Source: Mycobacterium sp. (GTDB lineage Bacteria; Actinomycetota; Actinomycetes; Mycobacteriales; Mycobacteriaceae). From it: a stretch of DNA of 12,751 bases. The stretch covers positions 1 to 12,751 of the forward strand of contig JAHFVB010000068.1 of NCBI GenBank assembly GCA_023264755.1, read 5' to 3'. Positions 1-7,361 of the stretch are shown piece after piece (within the stretch, counting starts at the first letter, position 1; every line of letters begins with the position of its first letter). The notes under the pieces are model-generated. The model worked only from the letters and a program-made list of their open reading frames with translations. It made no database searches and was not told the DNA's origin. The translations under genes and the position numbers were made by a program.

Positions 1-48
1 TACGAATATCTGCTCGCCATGCATCGAGAAGCGCTGCGGGCCAACTAG
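1..48 (+). CDS. Possible C-terminal end of a rightward gene (partial)
   Basis: Frame 1 is open from the window edge to a TAG at 46-48 and would encode the last 15 residues of a protein (YEYLLAMHREALRAN). No family can be recognised from so little. Its stop overlaps the stop of the convergent SDR gene (CTAG at 45-48), a common tail-to-tail arrangement in compact actinobacterial genomes and the main reason to list it. The alternative is that the leftward operon continues: minus-strand ATG codons lie at 24-22 and 20-18, about 20 bases after the SDR stop, but without a visible ribosome binding site. Other frames are also open over this short stretch, so the call is weak. Confidence 0.3.
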   Translation, partial: YEYLLAMHREALRAN

Positions 49-851
49 GAGACTCCGCGCTGGAAGCGGCGCATGCCCGCCAGCCAGCGTTCGTAGTCGG
101 CGCCCTTCTGCCGGTACATGTCGAGCACGACGGGATGGGGCAGCACCAGGAACGCGTTGGCCCGCACGGCCTCGACGACGAGTTCGGCCACCCGGTCCGG
201 CTCGATGACTTCCCCGGAGCTGGTCACGGCCGCGCCGGCCTTGCGCGCCTCGGGGTCCGCCGAGTCGACCAGGCCGGCTAGCAGCGGGGTGTCCACGCCC
301 ATCGGGCAGACGCACGATACGCCGATTCCGTTGTCGCCGTAGGTAATCGACAGCCATTCGGCGAATCCGACGGCCGCGTGCTTGGTCACCGAGTAGCCGG
401 CGGCGCCGAGCTGGGTCAGCAGCCCCGCGGCCGAGGCCACCGCGACGAAGTGCCCCGCGCCGCGGTCGAGCCATTCCGGCACCAGCGCCTTGGCCGCCCG
501 GACGTGGGCGCGCAGGTTCACGTCGATGATCCGGTCCCAGGCCTGTTCGTCGGCGCCGAGCCCAGGCTGCCCCATGATGCCGGCGTTGGCGACGTAGACG
601 TCGACGGGGCCGAAGTGCTCCCGCGCCGTGTCGAGCAGCGTGGCGATGCCTTCGGTCGTGCTGGCGTCGGCGCCGGTGCCCACCGCCCTGGCGCCATCGC
701 CGCGGATTCCGGCCGCGGTGTGCTCGGCCGCCGGTGCGTCCAGATCGCCGGCCACCACCGCCGCTCCCGCCGCGGCGAAGGCCTTTGCGAGCGCCCGCCC
801 GATACCCGATCCGGCGCCGGTGACGACGACCACCTTGCCCGCGAGCTCCAT
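45..851 (-). CDS. SDR family NAD-dependent oxidoreductase (classical)
   Basis: A 268-residue classical short-chain dehydrogenase/reductase, of normal family length, expected to be a soluble cytoplasmic enzyme interconverting an alcohol and a ketone. Visible motifs: cofactor glycine motif TGAGSGIG (residues 11-18), an acidic residue after the second strand (AGDLD, D36) that suggests NAD(H) rather than NADP(H), NAG (89-91), the structural Asn of VNL (N112), catalytic Ser140 and the YxxxK pair Y153/K157. The ATG at 851 starts directly before the Rossmann strand, as usual. It lies 9 bp after the stop of the upstream CoA ligase, with only a poor ribosome binding site, so translational coupling is likely. 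As the last gene of the leftward operon it may act as a hydroxyacyl-CoA or alcohol dehydrogenase in the same pathway; the substrate is not readable from sequence. Confidence 0.92.
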   Translation of the reverse strand: MELAGKVVVVTGAGSGIGRALAKAFAAAGAAVVAGDLDAPAAEHTAAGIRGDGARAVGTGADASTTEGIATLLDTAREHFGPVDVYVANAGIMGQPGLGADEQAWDRIIDVNLRAHVRAAKALVPEWLDRGAGHFVAVASAAGLLTQLGAAGYSVTKHAAVGFAEWLSITYGDNGIGVSCVCPMGVDTPLLAGLVDSADPEARKAGAAVTSSGEVIEPDRVAELVVEAVRANAFLVLPHPVVLDMYRQKGADYERWLAGMRRFQRGVS

Positions 852-860
852 GGGTTCTGT

Positions 861-2342
861 CTACCGCATGGAGGCCAGGCGCTGGCGCAGCTCCCGTTTG
901 AGCACCTTGCCGTAGCTGCTCTTGGGCAGTTCATCGAGGTAGACGTAGCGCTTGGGCCGTTTGAAACGGGCGATGCGCTCGAGCAGGTGGGCGTCGAGCT
1001 CCGGCTCCGCGGCCGTTCCCACGATGAAGGCGACGACGAGCTCACCCCAGTCCGGATCCGGCGTACCGACCACGCAGGCCTCGGCGACGCCGGGATGCTC
1101 CAATAGCACCTCTTCGACCTCGCGCGGGTAGATGTTGCTTCCGCCGCTGATGACCACGTCCTTGGACCGGTCGCGCAGCGTCAGATAGCCGCGCTCGTCG
1201 AACGAACCCAGGTCGCCGGTGCGCAGCCAGCCGTGCGTCAGGGTTTCGGCGGTGGCGCTCGGGTTGTTCCAGTACCCCGACATCACGACGTCACCGCGAC
1301 AGACGATTTCGCCGATCTCACCTGGCGGCGCGGGCGTCCCGTCGGCGCGCAGTACTGCAACGTCGACGCCCGAGCGGGGGTAGCCCACCGAGCCGAGCAC
1401 GGTGTCGTCGGCGCCCTCGAGGTCGGCGCGGCGCAGGCCGGTGATGGTCATCGGCGCCTCGCCCTGGCCGTAGAGCTGAACCAAGACCGGGCCGAGGGCG
1501 GCCAGGGCCTTCTTGAGTCCGTCGACGTACATCGGACCGCCGCCGTAGACGATGGTGCGCAATCCCGCCGGGCTCGGTCGCCCCGTCTGGACCAGCCGTT
1601 GCACCATCGTGGGCGCGAGGAAGGCGCTGCTGCCCGGATGGTGGGCGCAGAGGTCGAGGAATTCGTTCGCATCGAATGCGGCCGATTCCGGGATCACCTG
1701 TCGGGCCCCGCGCGACACGTACGGCGCGACGTACAGCCCGGAGCCGTGCGACATCGGGGCGCCGTGGATCAGGGCGCACGTCTCGTCGGGATCATCGAAG
1801 TCGGCCAGGTGGGCGACGGTCATCGCCATCAGGTTGCGGTGCGTGAGCATGGCGCCCTTCGGGCGGCCCGTCGTGCCGCTGGTGTAGAACAGCCAGGCCA
1901 ATGCGGCCGGGTCGGTGTCCCGCGGACGCTCCAAGGGCGTTGCGCCCAAGTGCCTTTGGTATTCGTCGGAGTCCAGCGTTTCGACGGGCACGGCGGTCAC
2001 CGCGGCCAGGTCCTGGGCCAGCTTCGGGGAGGCGAACACCCGGGCCGCTCCGGAGTCGTCGAGGAGCTGCGCCATTTCCCGGGGGTGGAGTTTGTAGTTG
2101 ATGGGTACGAAGACCCGCTCGGCCGCCCAGATGGCGAACATCAACTCGACGAGTTCGGGTCGGTTCTCGCTGGCGACGGCGATCCGTGCGCCTGCGGCGG
2201 TATGGGCGCGAAGGTCTGCGGCCAACCGCAGGGCCCGGTCGCGCAGTTGTGCCCAGGTGTGCAGTCGACGCTCGCCGAGGTACACCGCGCCGCGGTCGCC
2301 GTGGCGGGTCGCAGTCTGGTCCAGGAGGGTGAACAGGTTCAC
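861..2342 (-). CDS. Acyl-CoA synthetase (AMP-binding, FadD-like), second of two
   Basis: A 493-residue member of the ANL adenylating superfamily. It should activate a carboxylate with ATP to an acyl-adenylate and then a CoA thioester. Motifs in order: P-loop [11 protein letters not shown] (residues 153-163), the aromatic-binding YGQGEAP segment (291-297) in place of the common YGx[11 protein letters not shown] with the ribose-binding Asp (371-379), the hinge DRSKD (391-395), [12 protein letters not shown] (400-411), and the C-terminal catalytic Lys in SYGKVLK (K479). The chosen start is GTG at 2342, which shares GTGA with the stop of the upstream SDR. An in-frame ATG at 2354 would add four residues and is equally possible. 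It is separated from the other ligase in the operon by the broken SDR, and the two sequences are clearly diverged, so they probably accept different acids or successive intermediates. The natural substrate is unknown. Confidence 0.93.
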   Translation of the reverse strand: MNLFTLLDQTATRHGDRGAVYLGERRLHTWAQLRDRALRLAADLRAHTAAGARIAVASENRPELVELMFAIWAAERVFVPINYKLHPREMAQLLDDSGAARVFASPKLAQDLAAVTAVPVETLDSDEYQRHLGATPLERPRDTDPAALAWLFYTSGTTGRPKGAMLTHRNLMAMTVAHLADFDDPDETCALIHGAPMSHGSGLYVAPYVSRGARQVIPESAAFDANEFLDLCAHHPGSSAFLAPTMVQRLVQTGRPSPAGLRTIVYGGGPMYVDGLKKALAALGPVLVQLYGQGEAPMTITGLRRADLEGADDTVLGSVGYPRSGVDVAVLRADGTPAPPGEIGEIVCRGDVVMSGYWNNPSATAETLTHGWLRTGDLGSFDERGYLTLRDRSKDVVISGGSNIYPREVEEVLLEHPGVAEACVVGTPDPDWGELVVAFIVGTAAEPELDAHLLERIARFKRPKRYVYLDELPKSSYGKVLKRELRQRLASMR

Positions 2343-3112
2343 CGGGCCACCCATTCCGACGAGAGGGCGAACTCCGAGAGGTACTTCGTCGAGCTCCACC
2401 CGCCGTCGACGACGATGGTCTGGCCGTTGATGAAGCTGCCGCCCGGCGAGCACAGGAATGCGATGGTGCTGGCCAGGTCCTCGACTCGGCCGAGACGGGG
2501 GTAGGGCGTCAGCTCCGTGTTGAGCTTGCGGAAGCGTTCGTCCTCCAGCCGCTGCTCGACCATCGGAGTGACGGTCACGCCGGGAGCCACTGCGTTGCAG
2601 CGGATTCCCAGCGGCCCGTACTGGCAGGCGATGTGGGTGGTCAGCGCCGTGAGCCCGCCCTTGGCCGCCGAGTACGCCCCGCCACGCAAGCCGCCGACGA
2701 CGGCAAAGGTGGACGTCACGTTGATGATCGCCGCCCCCTATTGCATGTGCGGAAGCACCTCGCGGGCCAAGCGGAACGGCGCGCGCAGCATCAACCCCAG
2801 GAAGTAGTCCAGGGCTTCGTCGTCGGTCTCGTGCAAGGGTTTCGGGCTGCCGACCCCGGCGTTGTTGATCAGGAAGTCGACCTTGCCCCACCGCTCGACG
2901 GCGGCGTCGACCACGCGGGCCGGCCCGTCGTCGGTGGTCAGGTCGACCGCCACCGTGACGACTCGCTCGGGATCGCCGATCTTCTTGGCCAACTCGGCCA
3001 GCCGGGCCTCGTCGCGACCGGTGCCCACCACGGCCATGCCGGCCTCGGCCAGTTTGACGGCGGTGCCGAAGCCGATCCCGCTGCTCGCTCCCGTGACGAT
3101 CGCGACCTGCAC
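2339..3112 (-). pseudogene. SDR family oxidoreductase interrupted by an in-frame TAG
   Basis: Read through, this frame encodes a complete classical SDR of about 257 residues: TGASSGIG near the N-terminus, NNAGVG, the catalytic Ser in [18 protein letters not shown] (YxxxK), and a normal C-terminus ending in [14 protein letters not shown] and a short tail. Codon 125 is TAG (2738-2740), between LPHMQ and GAAIINV, with both halves in the same frame. The first part keeps the cofactor fold and the second keeps the active site, so neither alone should be active. The GTG start at 3112 is preceded by GGGAG with 6-nt spacing and lies one base after the ligase stop; its end overlaps the next ligase start (GTGA). 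Apart from the stop the frame is intact, which fits a recent nonsense mutation or a sequencing error. A GTG at 2719 could allow re-initiation. Loss of function is inferred. Confidence 0.85.
2738..2740 (-). other. Premature amber codon inside the SDR frame
   Basis: The minus-strand codon TAG interrupts the SDR at codon 125 without any shift of frame. A single C-to-T change from CAG (Gln) would create it. The loop here also looks about two residues shorter than in many SDRs, so a small indel cannot be excluded. A run of five G follows directly on the coding strand. Confidence 0.85.
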
Positions 3113-3113
3113 G

Positions 3114-4754
3114 TCAAACTCCCATCTGCGGAACGTGTCCGGCGGGTTCGGAGAGGGCGGATCGAAGTCGATGTTTGAGCACCTTGCCCGCATCGTTCTT
3201 CGGCAACGCCTCCCATATCTCCACGCGTTCGGGGAGCTTGAACGTGGCCAAGCCTTGACCCAAGAGGAACTCGCGCAGCGCCTCGAGGTCGGGGCTCGCG
3301 GCGGGGGAGGGCACGATCACCGCGCACATCCGCTCGCCGGTGCGAGCGTCGGGTAGCCCGATCACGGCGACTTCGGCGATGGCCGGGTGGCCACTGAGCA
3401 GGTCCTCCACTTCCTTGGGTGAGATGTTCTCCCCGTTGCGGATGACGATGTCCTTGGCCCGGCCGGTGACGACCAGTGCTCCGTGCACCCAGACGCCCAG
3501 GTCGCCGGTGCGGAAGTAGCCGTCGCTGTCGAAGGATTCGAGCTCGTCCTCCTGGTGCAGGTAGCCGACCAGCATCTGCGGGCCACGCGCGCGGATCTCG
3601 CCGGCGATTCCCCCGGCGCCGCCGGGATTGTGCGCCACCAGCCAGACGTCGGCGATACCCGGTCGGCCGTCGGTGTCGGCGGCTGCGTCGGGGTCGTCGA
3701 GTGCGCCCACCGTCGTCACCGGTACCTCGGTCGACCCGTACACCCGGCTCACCGCCGCCTTCTCGAAATACTGGGCGGCCCTTCGGATCAGCGCGGGTGG
3801 CACAGACGCGCCGCCGCAGATGAAGACCTTCAGGTCGGGGAGCCGGGTGGCGGCCCGTTCGGCGGCGGCCAGTAACTGCTGCAGAAACGGGGTGGCCCCG
3901 GCCATGTGAGTGCAGCGGTGGGCCAGCGCGAGCTCGGCGGCGGCGTCGGCGTTCCACGTGTCCATCAGCACCGCGGTGGTGCCGAGCATCAGGGGGAGCT
4001 CGAAGGCGTAGATGGAGCCGCCGATGTGGGCGATCGGCGAGGGCACCAGGAAGGTGTCGCCGAATTCGATCCGCCAGTGCCGAGCCAGTTGTCGGATCAG
4101 CGCGTGGATCGAATTGTGGGAGTGCAGCACACCCTTGGGTCGGCCGGTGGTGCCCGAGGTGTACAGGATCATCCGGACGGCGTCGGGATCGAGCTCCAGC
4201 TCGGGCGCCTGGGCCTGCGGGTCGAACAGCTCGGAGTAGGCGGTGTTGGTCCCGGAGTCGCCGCGAACGATCACGACCTCCGGTGGGGTGTCGAGCTGTG
4301 CGGCGACCCTGCTCAGCATCGCGGTGTAGTCGTACCCACGAAATTCGCTCGGCACGAATATCATTCGGCACTCGACGTCGTCGAGGAGGAACCGGAGTTC
4401 GTGATCGCGCAGCGACGGCAAGATCGGATTGACCACCATGCCGGCCAGCGTCGCCGCGAGATACACCACGGCGGCCTCGGACCAGTTGGGCAGCATGAAC
4501 GAGACCACGCTGCCGGTGGGCATGCGCTGGGTCATGGCGGCGGCCAGCGCATGTGCGCGGGCGGACAACTCGCGACAGTCGAGTCGCACGTCGGCATCGA
4601 CGATGGCGATGCGGTCGGGGGTGTCGCGCGCTGCTGCCCGCAGGGCGTCGGCCAGCGTGCCGCTGATCCACGCGCCGCTGGCGTAGGCCTGGGCCGCGCG
4701 CGCCTGGTCCCAGCGGATGGAGCGTCCGGCGATGGTTCGTCGCGTGTCGGCCAT
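3114..4754 (-). CDS. Acyl-CoA synthetase (AMP-binding), AliA-like, first of two
   Basis: A 546-residue ANL-superfamily ligase expected to form an acyl-CoA from a free acid, ATP and CoA in the cytoplasm. Motifs in order: P-loop [11 protein letters not shown] (residues 198-208), YGSTE (339-343), DGYFRTGDLG (411-420), GRAKDIVIRNGENISP (431-446) and the C-terminal Lys in KNDAGKVLK (K524). The general layout and motifs such as GRAKDIVIRNGENISP recall cyclohexanecarboxylate-CoA ligases (AliA) and related medium-chain or alicyclic acid ligases. That resemblance is from memory and is suggestive only. The ATG at 4754 lies 3 bp after the regulator's stop with AAGGG just upstream (the last codons of the regulator). 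The downstream SDR begins one base after this stop. Position directly after the regulator suggests it acts on a core substrate or intermediate of the pathway. Confidence 0.93.
   Translation of the reverse strand: MADTRRTIAGRSIRWDQARAAQAYASGAWISGTLADALRAAARDTPDRIAIVDADVRLDCRELSARAHALAAAMTQRMPTGSVVSFMLPNWSEAAVVYLAATLAGMVVNPILPSLRDHELRFLLDDVECRMIFVPSEFRGYDYTAMLSRVAAQLDTPPEVVIVRGDSGTNTAYSELFDPQAQAPELELDPDAVRMILYTSGTTGRPKGVLHSHNSIHALIRQLARHWRIEFGDTFLVPSPIAHIGGSIYAFELPLMLGTTAVLMDTWNADAAAELALAHRCTHMAGATPFLQQLLAAAERAATRLPDLKVFICGGASVPPALIRRAAQYFEKAAVSRVYGSTEVPVTTVGALDDPDAAADTDGRPGIADVWLVAHNPGGAGGIAGEIRARGPQMLVGYLHQEDELESFDSDGYFRTGDLGVWVHGALVVTGRAKDIVIRNGENISPKEVEDLLSGHPAIAEVAVIGLPDARTGERMCAVIVPSPAASPDLEALREFLLGQGLATFKLPERVEIWEALPKNDAGKVLKHRLRSALSEPAGHVPQMGV
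3119..3123 (-). promoter_or_regulatory. Ribosome binding site deciding the SDR GTG start
   Basis: Minus-strand GGGAG lies 6 nt before the GTG at 3112, inside the last codons of the upstream ligase. It supports 3112 as the start of the interrupted SDR instead of an ATG at 3193, which would add 27 residues lying inside the ligase gene and unlike any SDR N-terminus. Confidence 0.6.
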
Positions 4755-4757
4755 GGT

Positions 4758-5504
4758 CTAACCCTTCACCCTGCGCATGGTCATCGAGTAGCGGAACCTC
4801 GACGCGGGGTGGGTGTTGATGGTGACCTGCGCCAGCTCCCCGTCCGAGGTGGTGTATCTGCGCCGCATCTCCAGCGCCGCGCTGCCGAGTTCGACCTGGA
4901 GTTCCTCGGCCAACCGCGGCGTGGCGAGCACCGCCGAGAGTTCTTGGTGCACTTCGACGATGCTGACTCCGAACAGGTCCTCGAGCAACGGGAAGATCGG
5001 CCCGTCGTGGCGTTGCAGCATTCGGCCGACCGCGGCGAAGGCGCGGTTGATGTAGTACTCGGTGTGGCAGATCGGTTCGGAGGTGGCGTCGGCGCGCCGG
5101 TTGCCCCGCACGACCAGCCACTGCGAACCCACCGCCAGCCCGGTGCGCTCGGAGAGTTCGTCGTCGATGGTGACCATGGCGTTGTAGTCGATGTCGAACT
5201 GCGCCCCTGCTGCGAAGGCCAGCAGGTCGTCGATCGACATCACTTCCTGGGCATAGGAATTCGATGCCGTCCTGGCCACCACCATGGTTCCCGCGCGCGG
5301 CCGGGAGGAGATCAGGTTGTCGTCGCGCAGGCGGCGCAACGCCTCGCGCACCGTGTACCGGCTGACGCCGAAGCGCTCGCACAACTCGTGCTCGGTGGGC
5401 AGTTGCGAGCCCACCGGGAACACCCCGTCGACGATCTCCTTGCGCAGGGTGCGCGCCACCTGCAGGTAGCGGTGTTCGGCGGTGGTCTCGAGCTCGGTGC
5501 TCAT
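4758..5504 (-). CDS. GntR-family (HutC/UTRA) transcriptional regulator
   Basis: A 248-residue regulator of the HutC subfamily, normal length. Residues about 11-77 form the GntR winged helix-turn-helix; the recognition part reads LPTEHELCERFGVSRYTVREALRRL, followed by the wing segment SRPRAGTMVV. Residues about 90-244 fit a UTRA ligand-binding domain, with the typical ICHTEYYIN segment (145-153) and a C-terminal MRRRYTTSDGELAQVTINTHP region. Proteins of this type usually repress catabolic genes and release DNA when an intermediate binds. The ATG at 5504 overlaps the propeller gene's stop (ATGA), which decides the start; the in-frame upstream extension is a shadow of the propeller gene. Two HutC-like dyads in the divergent control region (7187-7198 and 7283-7294) are the natural candidate operators, which would make the gene autoregulated. 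The ligand is unknown. Confidence 0.93.
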   Translation of the reverse strand: MSTELETTAEHRYLQVARTLRKEIVDGVFPVGSQLPTEHELCERFGVSRYTVREALRRLRDDNLISSRPRAGTMVVARTASNSYAQEVMSIDDLLAFAAGAQFDIDYNAMVTIDDELSERTGLAVGSQWLVVRGNRRADATSEPICHTEYYINRAFAAVGRMLQRHDGPIFPLLEDLFGVSIVEVHQELSAVLATPRLAEELQVELGSAALEMRRRYTTSDGELAQVTINTHPASRFRYSMTMRRVKG

Positions 5505-7162
5505 GTGCGCCGACGGCTCAGTGTCAGGACGCTGCCGTCGCCGTCGGCCGAGACGTACAGCGTGCCGTCGAGGCCGGCCGCGATTCCGGCGAACGGGCCC
5601 TGTGGTCCGGAGAACGGCGGCATGCCCCGCAGCGGCTTGGGTACGACTCCCGGTGGCGGTCCGATCGGAAGTCCGGCGGCGATCGTGGTGCGGGCACCGG
5701 TGCTCAGGTCGCACTCCACCACGGACTGGGCCCCGGCGTCCACGACCAAGAGCAAGTCGCCGTAGGCCTGCCCCGAGTCGCTTCGCTCCTGCCCGCCGGT
5801 AATCAACAACCCCTGCGGCCGCTCCAACCCCTCCACCACGGGCTCGGTGCCGGTCGCCGTCACCCGGACCACCCGGCCCGCCCCGGATTCGGCGACCAGT
5901 ACGTCGCCGCCGCGGGTGACGGTCACGCCGACCGGGGTGTCGAGGCCGCTCGCCAGCACCTCGACGCGGCCGCTCGGGTCGACCGACACCACACGCCCGG
6001 TGCCTTGTTCGGCGGCGACGACGACGCCGCCGGCGGCTAGTGCGACACCGTAGAGTTGGTCGAAACCTGCTGCCAGATAGTCGGTTTCGCCGCGCTGCGG
6101 CCGGTAGCGGGCGAGTTGTCCACCCGAGGTGCTCACCACGAACTCGTCGGGGCCGGTGGCCACCAGGCCGCGCACGAACCCGGGATAGCCGGGGGTGAAC
6201 AGCATGCCGACGGTCGTCAACGCTCCGTCGGGCTCGATGGCGTAGCAGTAGGTGCCGTCGGCGACGTAGACCCGGCCGTCCGGACCGACGGTGAGGTCCA
6301 GCGGCCAGTTCAACGCTCCGGGCAGCGTGGTGCGGGTCTGGCCGACGCCCACGAGCTCGGTGAGCTCGCCGGTGAAGTGGGAGACGAACAGCCGGCCGTC
6401 GGCGAAGGTGCAGTTGTCCAGCCCCGGCTCCAGTTGGGCGAGCACCCGTTGCTCACCGGTGCGCGGGTCGATGCTCAGCACCTGCCCGCTGGCCACCTGC
6501 GTCGAGACGATCAGCCCGTCGGCGTCGAACTTGACCGAGTCGGGCACGCCGAGACCCGTTGCCACGACCTGGTGGTCGCCGCCGTCGGGATGGATGCGCC
6601 AGATCTCGTTGGCCCCCATCACCGGGAAGTAGAGCAGCCCGTCGGGGCCGACTTCCATGGCGTTGGGCGAGGGCACGTGCTCGGCCAGGATGCGCGGCGG
6701 CCCGCCGTCGAGGTCGAGCTCCATCAGCCGGCCGTCCTCGCGGCATTCGCCGATGAACAGCCGGTCCCGGTGGAACGTGATGCCGTTGGCGCACGGCACG
6801 TCGTCGCGCAGTACGCGGGTGCGGCCCGATGCGTCGCGCAGGCTGACCCGGCCGTCCATCACCTCGGTGGCGACGAGGTTGCCGCGGGAGTCGAAGGCGA
6901 TGTCGTCGGGGGCGATGATGTCGCCGCCCTTGGCGCTGATGGTCTCCATCGACCCGGTGTCGAGGTCGAGTGCGCTGATCTGGCTGCCGGTGACCTGAGC
7001 GATGTAGATGCGTCCGTCGGGGCCGGTGCGTAGGCCGTTGGCGCCGAACAGCCGGCTCGGGGCGGTGAGCCGGTCCAGTTGCCAGCCCGGTGCCACGACG
7101 GGCTGGGTCGGGGCGCCGTAGCGCGACGGGTACTGCACGGAGGTCGAGCCACCGGTCGTCAT
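5501..7162 (-). CDS. Tandem beta-propeller protein, SMP-30/gluconolactonase-like
   Basis: A 553-residue protein built of about twelve repeats of roughly 40 residues with the pattern of SMP-30/NHL propeller blades (for example GANGLRTGPDGRIYIAQV, PDDIAFDSRGNLVATEV, PLDLTVGPDGRVYVADG). Repeat starts fall near residues 41, 85, 125, 166, 206, 248, 287, 330, 369, 409, 449 and 524, which fits two six-bladed propellers in tandem. Single-domain SMP-30 lactonases are about half this size. A Gly/Pro-rich insert (about 455-523) interrupts the spacing before the last blade. No signal peptide or membrane segment is seen, so it is probably cytoplasmic. The family includes lactonases and related hydrolases, and also binding proteins. 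The ATG at 7162 has only a weak ribosome binding site. As first gene of the operon it could hydrolyse a lactone intermediate or have a sensing/binding role; both are inference. Confidence 0.85.
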   Translation of the reverse strand: MTTGGSTSVQYPSRYGAPTQPVVAPGWQLDRLTAPSRLFGANGLRTGPDGRIYIAQVTGSQISALDLDTGSMETISAKGGDIIAPDDIAFDSRGNLVATEVMDGRVSLRDASGRTRVLRDDVPCANGITFHRDRLFIGECREDGRLMELDLDGGPPRILAEHVPSPNAMEVGPDGLLYFPVMGANEIWRIHPDGGDHQVVATGLGVPDSVKFDADGLIVSTQVASGQVLSIDPRTGEQRVLAQLEPGLDNCTFADGRLFVSHFTGELTELVGVGQTRTTLPGALNWPLDLTVGPDGRVYVADGTYCYAIEPDGALTTVGMLFTPGYPGFVRGLVATGPDEFVVSTSGGQLARYRPQRGETDYLAAGFDQLYGVALAAGGVVVAAEQGTGRVVSVDPSGRVEVLASGLDTPVGVTVTRGGDVLVAESGAGRVVRVTATGTEPVVEGLERPQGLLITGGQERSDSGQAYGDLLLVVDAGAQSVVECDLSTGARTTIAAGLPIGPPPGVVPKPLRGMPPFSGPQGPFAGIAAGLDGTLYVSADGDGSVLTLSRRRT

Positions 7163-7186
7163 CGCTCGGACGATAGCAACCACGAA

Positions 7187-7198
7187 TGGTCCAGACAA
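7187..7198. promoter_or_regulatory. Putative GntR/HutC-type operator O1
   Basis: TGGTCCAGACAA, an imperfect dyad (TGGTC-CA-GACAA), lies 24 bp upstream of the propeller start. It shares an 11-bp direct repeat, GTCCAGACAAT (7189-7199), with O2. Known HutC-subfamily sites, such as the DasR box core TGGTCTAGACCA, have the same architecture (10 of 12 bases match). Assignment to the GntR protein in this operon is inferred from proximity. Confidence 0.6.
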
Positions 7199-7243
7199 TA
7201 AGCCGGGACGAATTGCTCGCAGCCCTTGACGTGCTGACCGGCC

Positions 7244-7264
7244 GTGGAGAATCATATTCTCCAC
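7244..7264. repeat. Perfect 9-bp inverted repeat with 3-bp spacer
   Basis: The arms GTGGAGAAT (7244-7252) and ATTCTCCAC (7256-7264) are exact reverse complements around CAT. It is unrelated in sequence to the two GntR-like dyads and is a candidate operator for a second regulator. A possible -10 for each direction lies inside it, so a bound protein would cover both promoters. It is too short-looped and lacks a T-run, so it does not look like a terminator. Confidence 0.7.
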
Positions 7265-7282
7265 ACCGAGTACGCCGCTATC

Positions 7283-7294
7283 TTGTCCAGACAA
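7283..7294. promoter_or_regulatory. Putative GntR/HutC-type operator O2
   Basis: TTGTCCAGACAA is a perfect 5-bp dyad (TTGTC-CA-GACAA) placed 67 bp before the TTG start of the rightward operon. It differs from O1 by one base in the 12-bp core. A second dyad overlaps it: GTCCA (7285-7289) and TGGAC (7296-7300). The centre-to-centre distance to O1 is 96 bp, about nine helical turns, which would allow looping between bound dimers; that last point is inference. Confidence 0.65.
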
Positions 7295-7347
7295 TTGGAC
7301 GCGCGGAGTGGGCGGTCGACGCGGACGTCGCGCCGGGAGTGACATCG

Positions 7348-7355
7348 AAAGAGAG
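7348..7355 (+). promoter_or_regulatory. Ribosome binding site supporting the TTG start at 7362
   Basis: AAAGAGAG ends 6 nt before TTG at 7362, good Shine-Dalgarno spacing. It favours this start over GTG at 7308, whose extra 18 residues are Arg/Gly-rich and unlike the family N-terminus, and over GTG at 7374. Confidence 0.55.
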
Positions 7356-7361
7356 CCGACC

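Larger units (their letters stand above)
7163..7361. promoter_or_regulatory. Divergent control region between the two operons
   Basis: This 199-bp non-coding stretch separates two divergently transcribed operons and should hold both promoters. It contains, left to right, a 12-bp dyad (7187-7198), a TTGACG that could be a -35 for rightward transcription (7226-7231), a perfect 9-bp-arm palindrome (7244-7264), a second 12-bp dyad (7283-7294), and a purine-rich ribosome binding site before the TTG start at 7362. Actinobacterial TANNNT-type -10 hexamers can be placed within the palindrome in both directions: TATTCT on the plus strand (7255-7260) and TATGAT on the minus strand (7256-7251). The promoter placement is a guess; TTGACG is 23 bp from TATTCT, too far for a standard pair. 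Confidence 0.75.

Noticed and set aside
2343..2891. Long N-terminal extension of the second CoA ligase frame
   Set aside because: The in-frame extension lies in the SDR gene and has no ligase similarity. The ligase sequence proper starts at VNLF, supporting GTG 2342 or ATG 2354.
2938..5382. 814-residue minus-strand open frame over the first CoA ligase and the regulator
   Set aside because: The translation is Arg/Pro-rich and motif-free for most of its length. It is an out-of-frame shadow of the ligase and regulator genes; only its last part coincides with a shifted view of SDR sequence.
5505..5714. 70-residue N-terminal extension of the GntR regulator
   Set aside because: It is Arg-rich, lies wholly inside the propeller gene, and GntR proteins start just before the winged helix. 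The ATGA overlap at 5504 explains the start.
7244..7264. Palindrome as a transcription terminator
   Set aside because: It has a 3-base loop, no following T-run, and lies between two divergent genes where no terminator is needed.
7308..7361. GTG at 7308 as start of the ThDP enzyme
   Set aside because: The extra 18 residues are Arg/Gly-rich and unlike the family N-terminus, and a purine-rich ribosome binding site is correctly spaced before TTG 7362.
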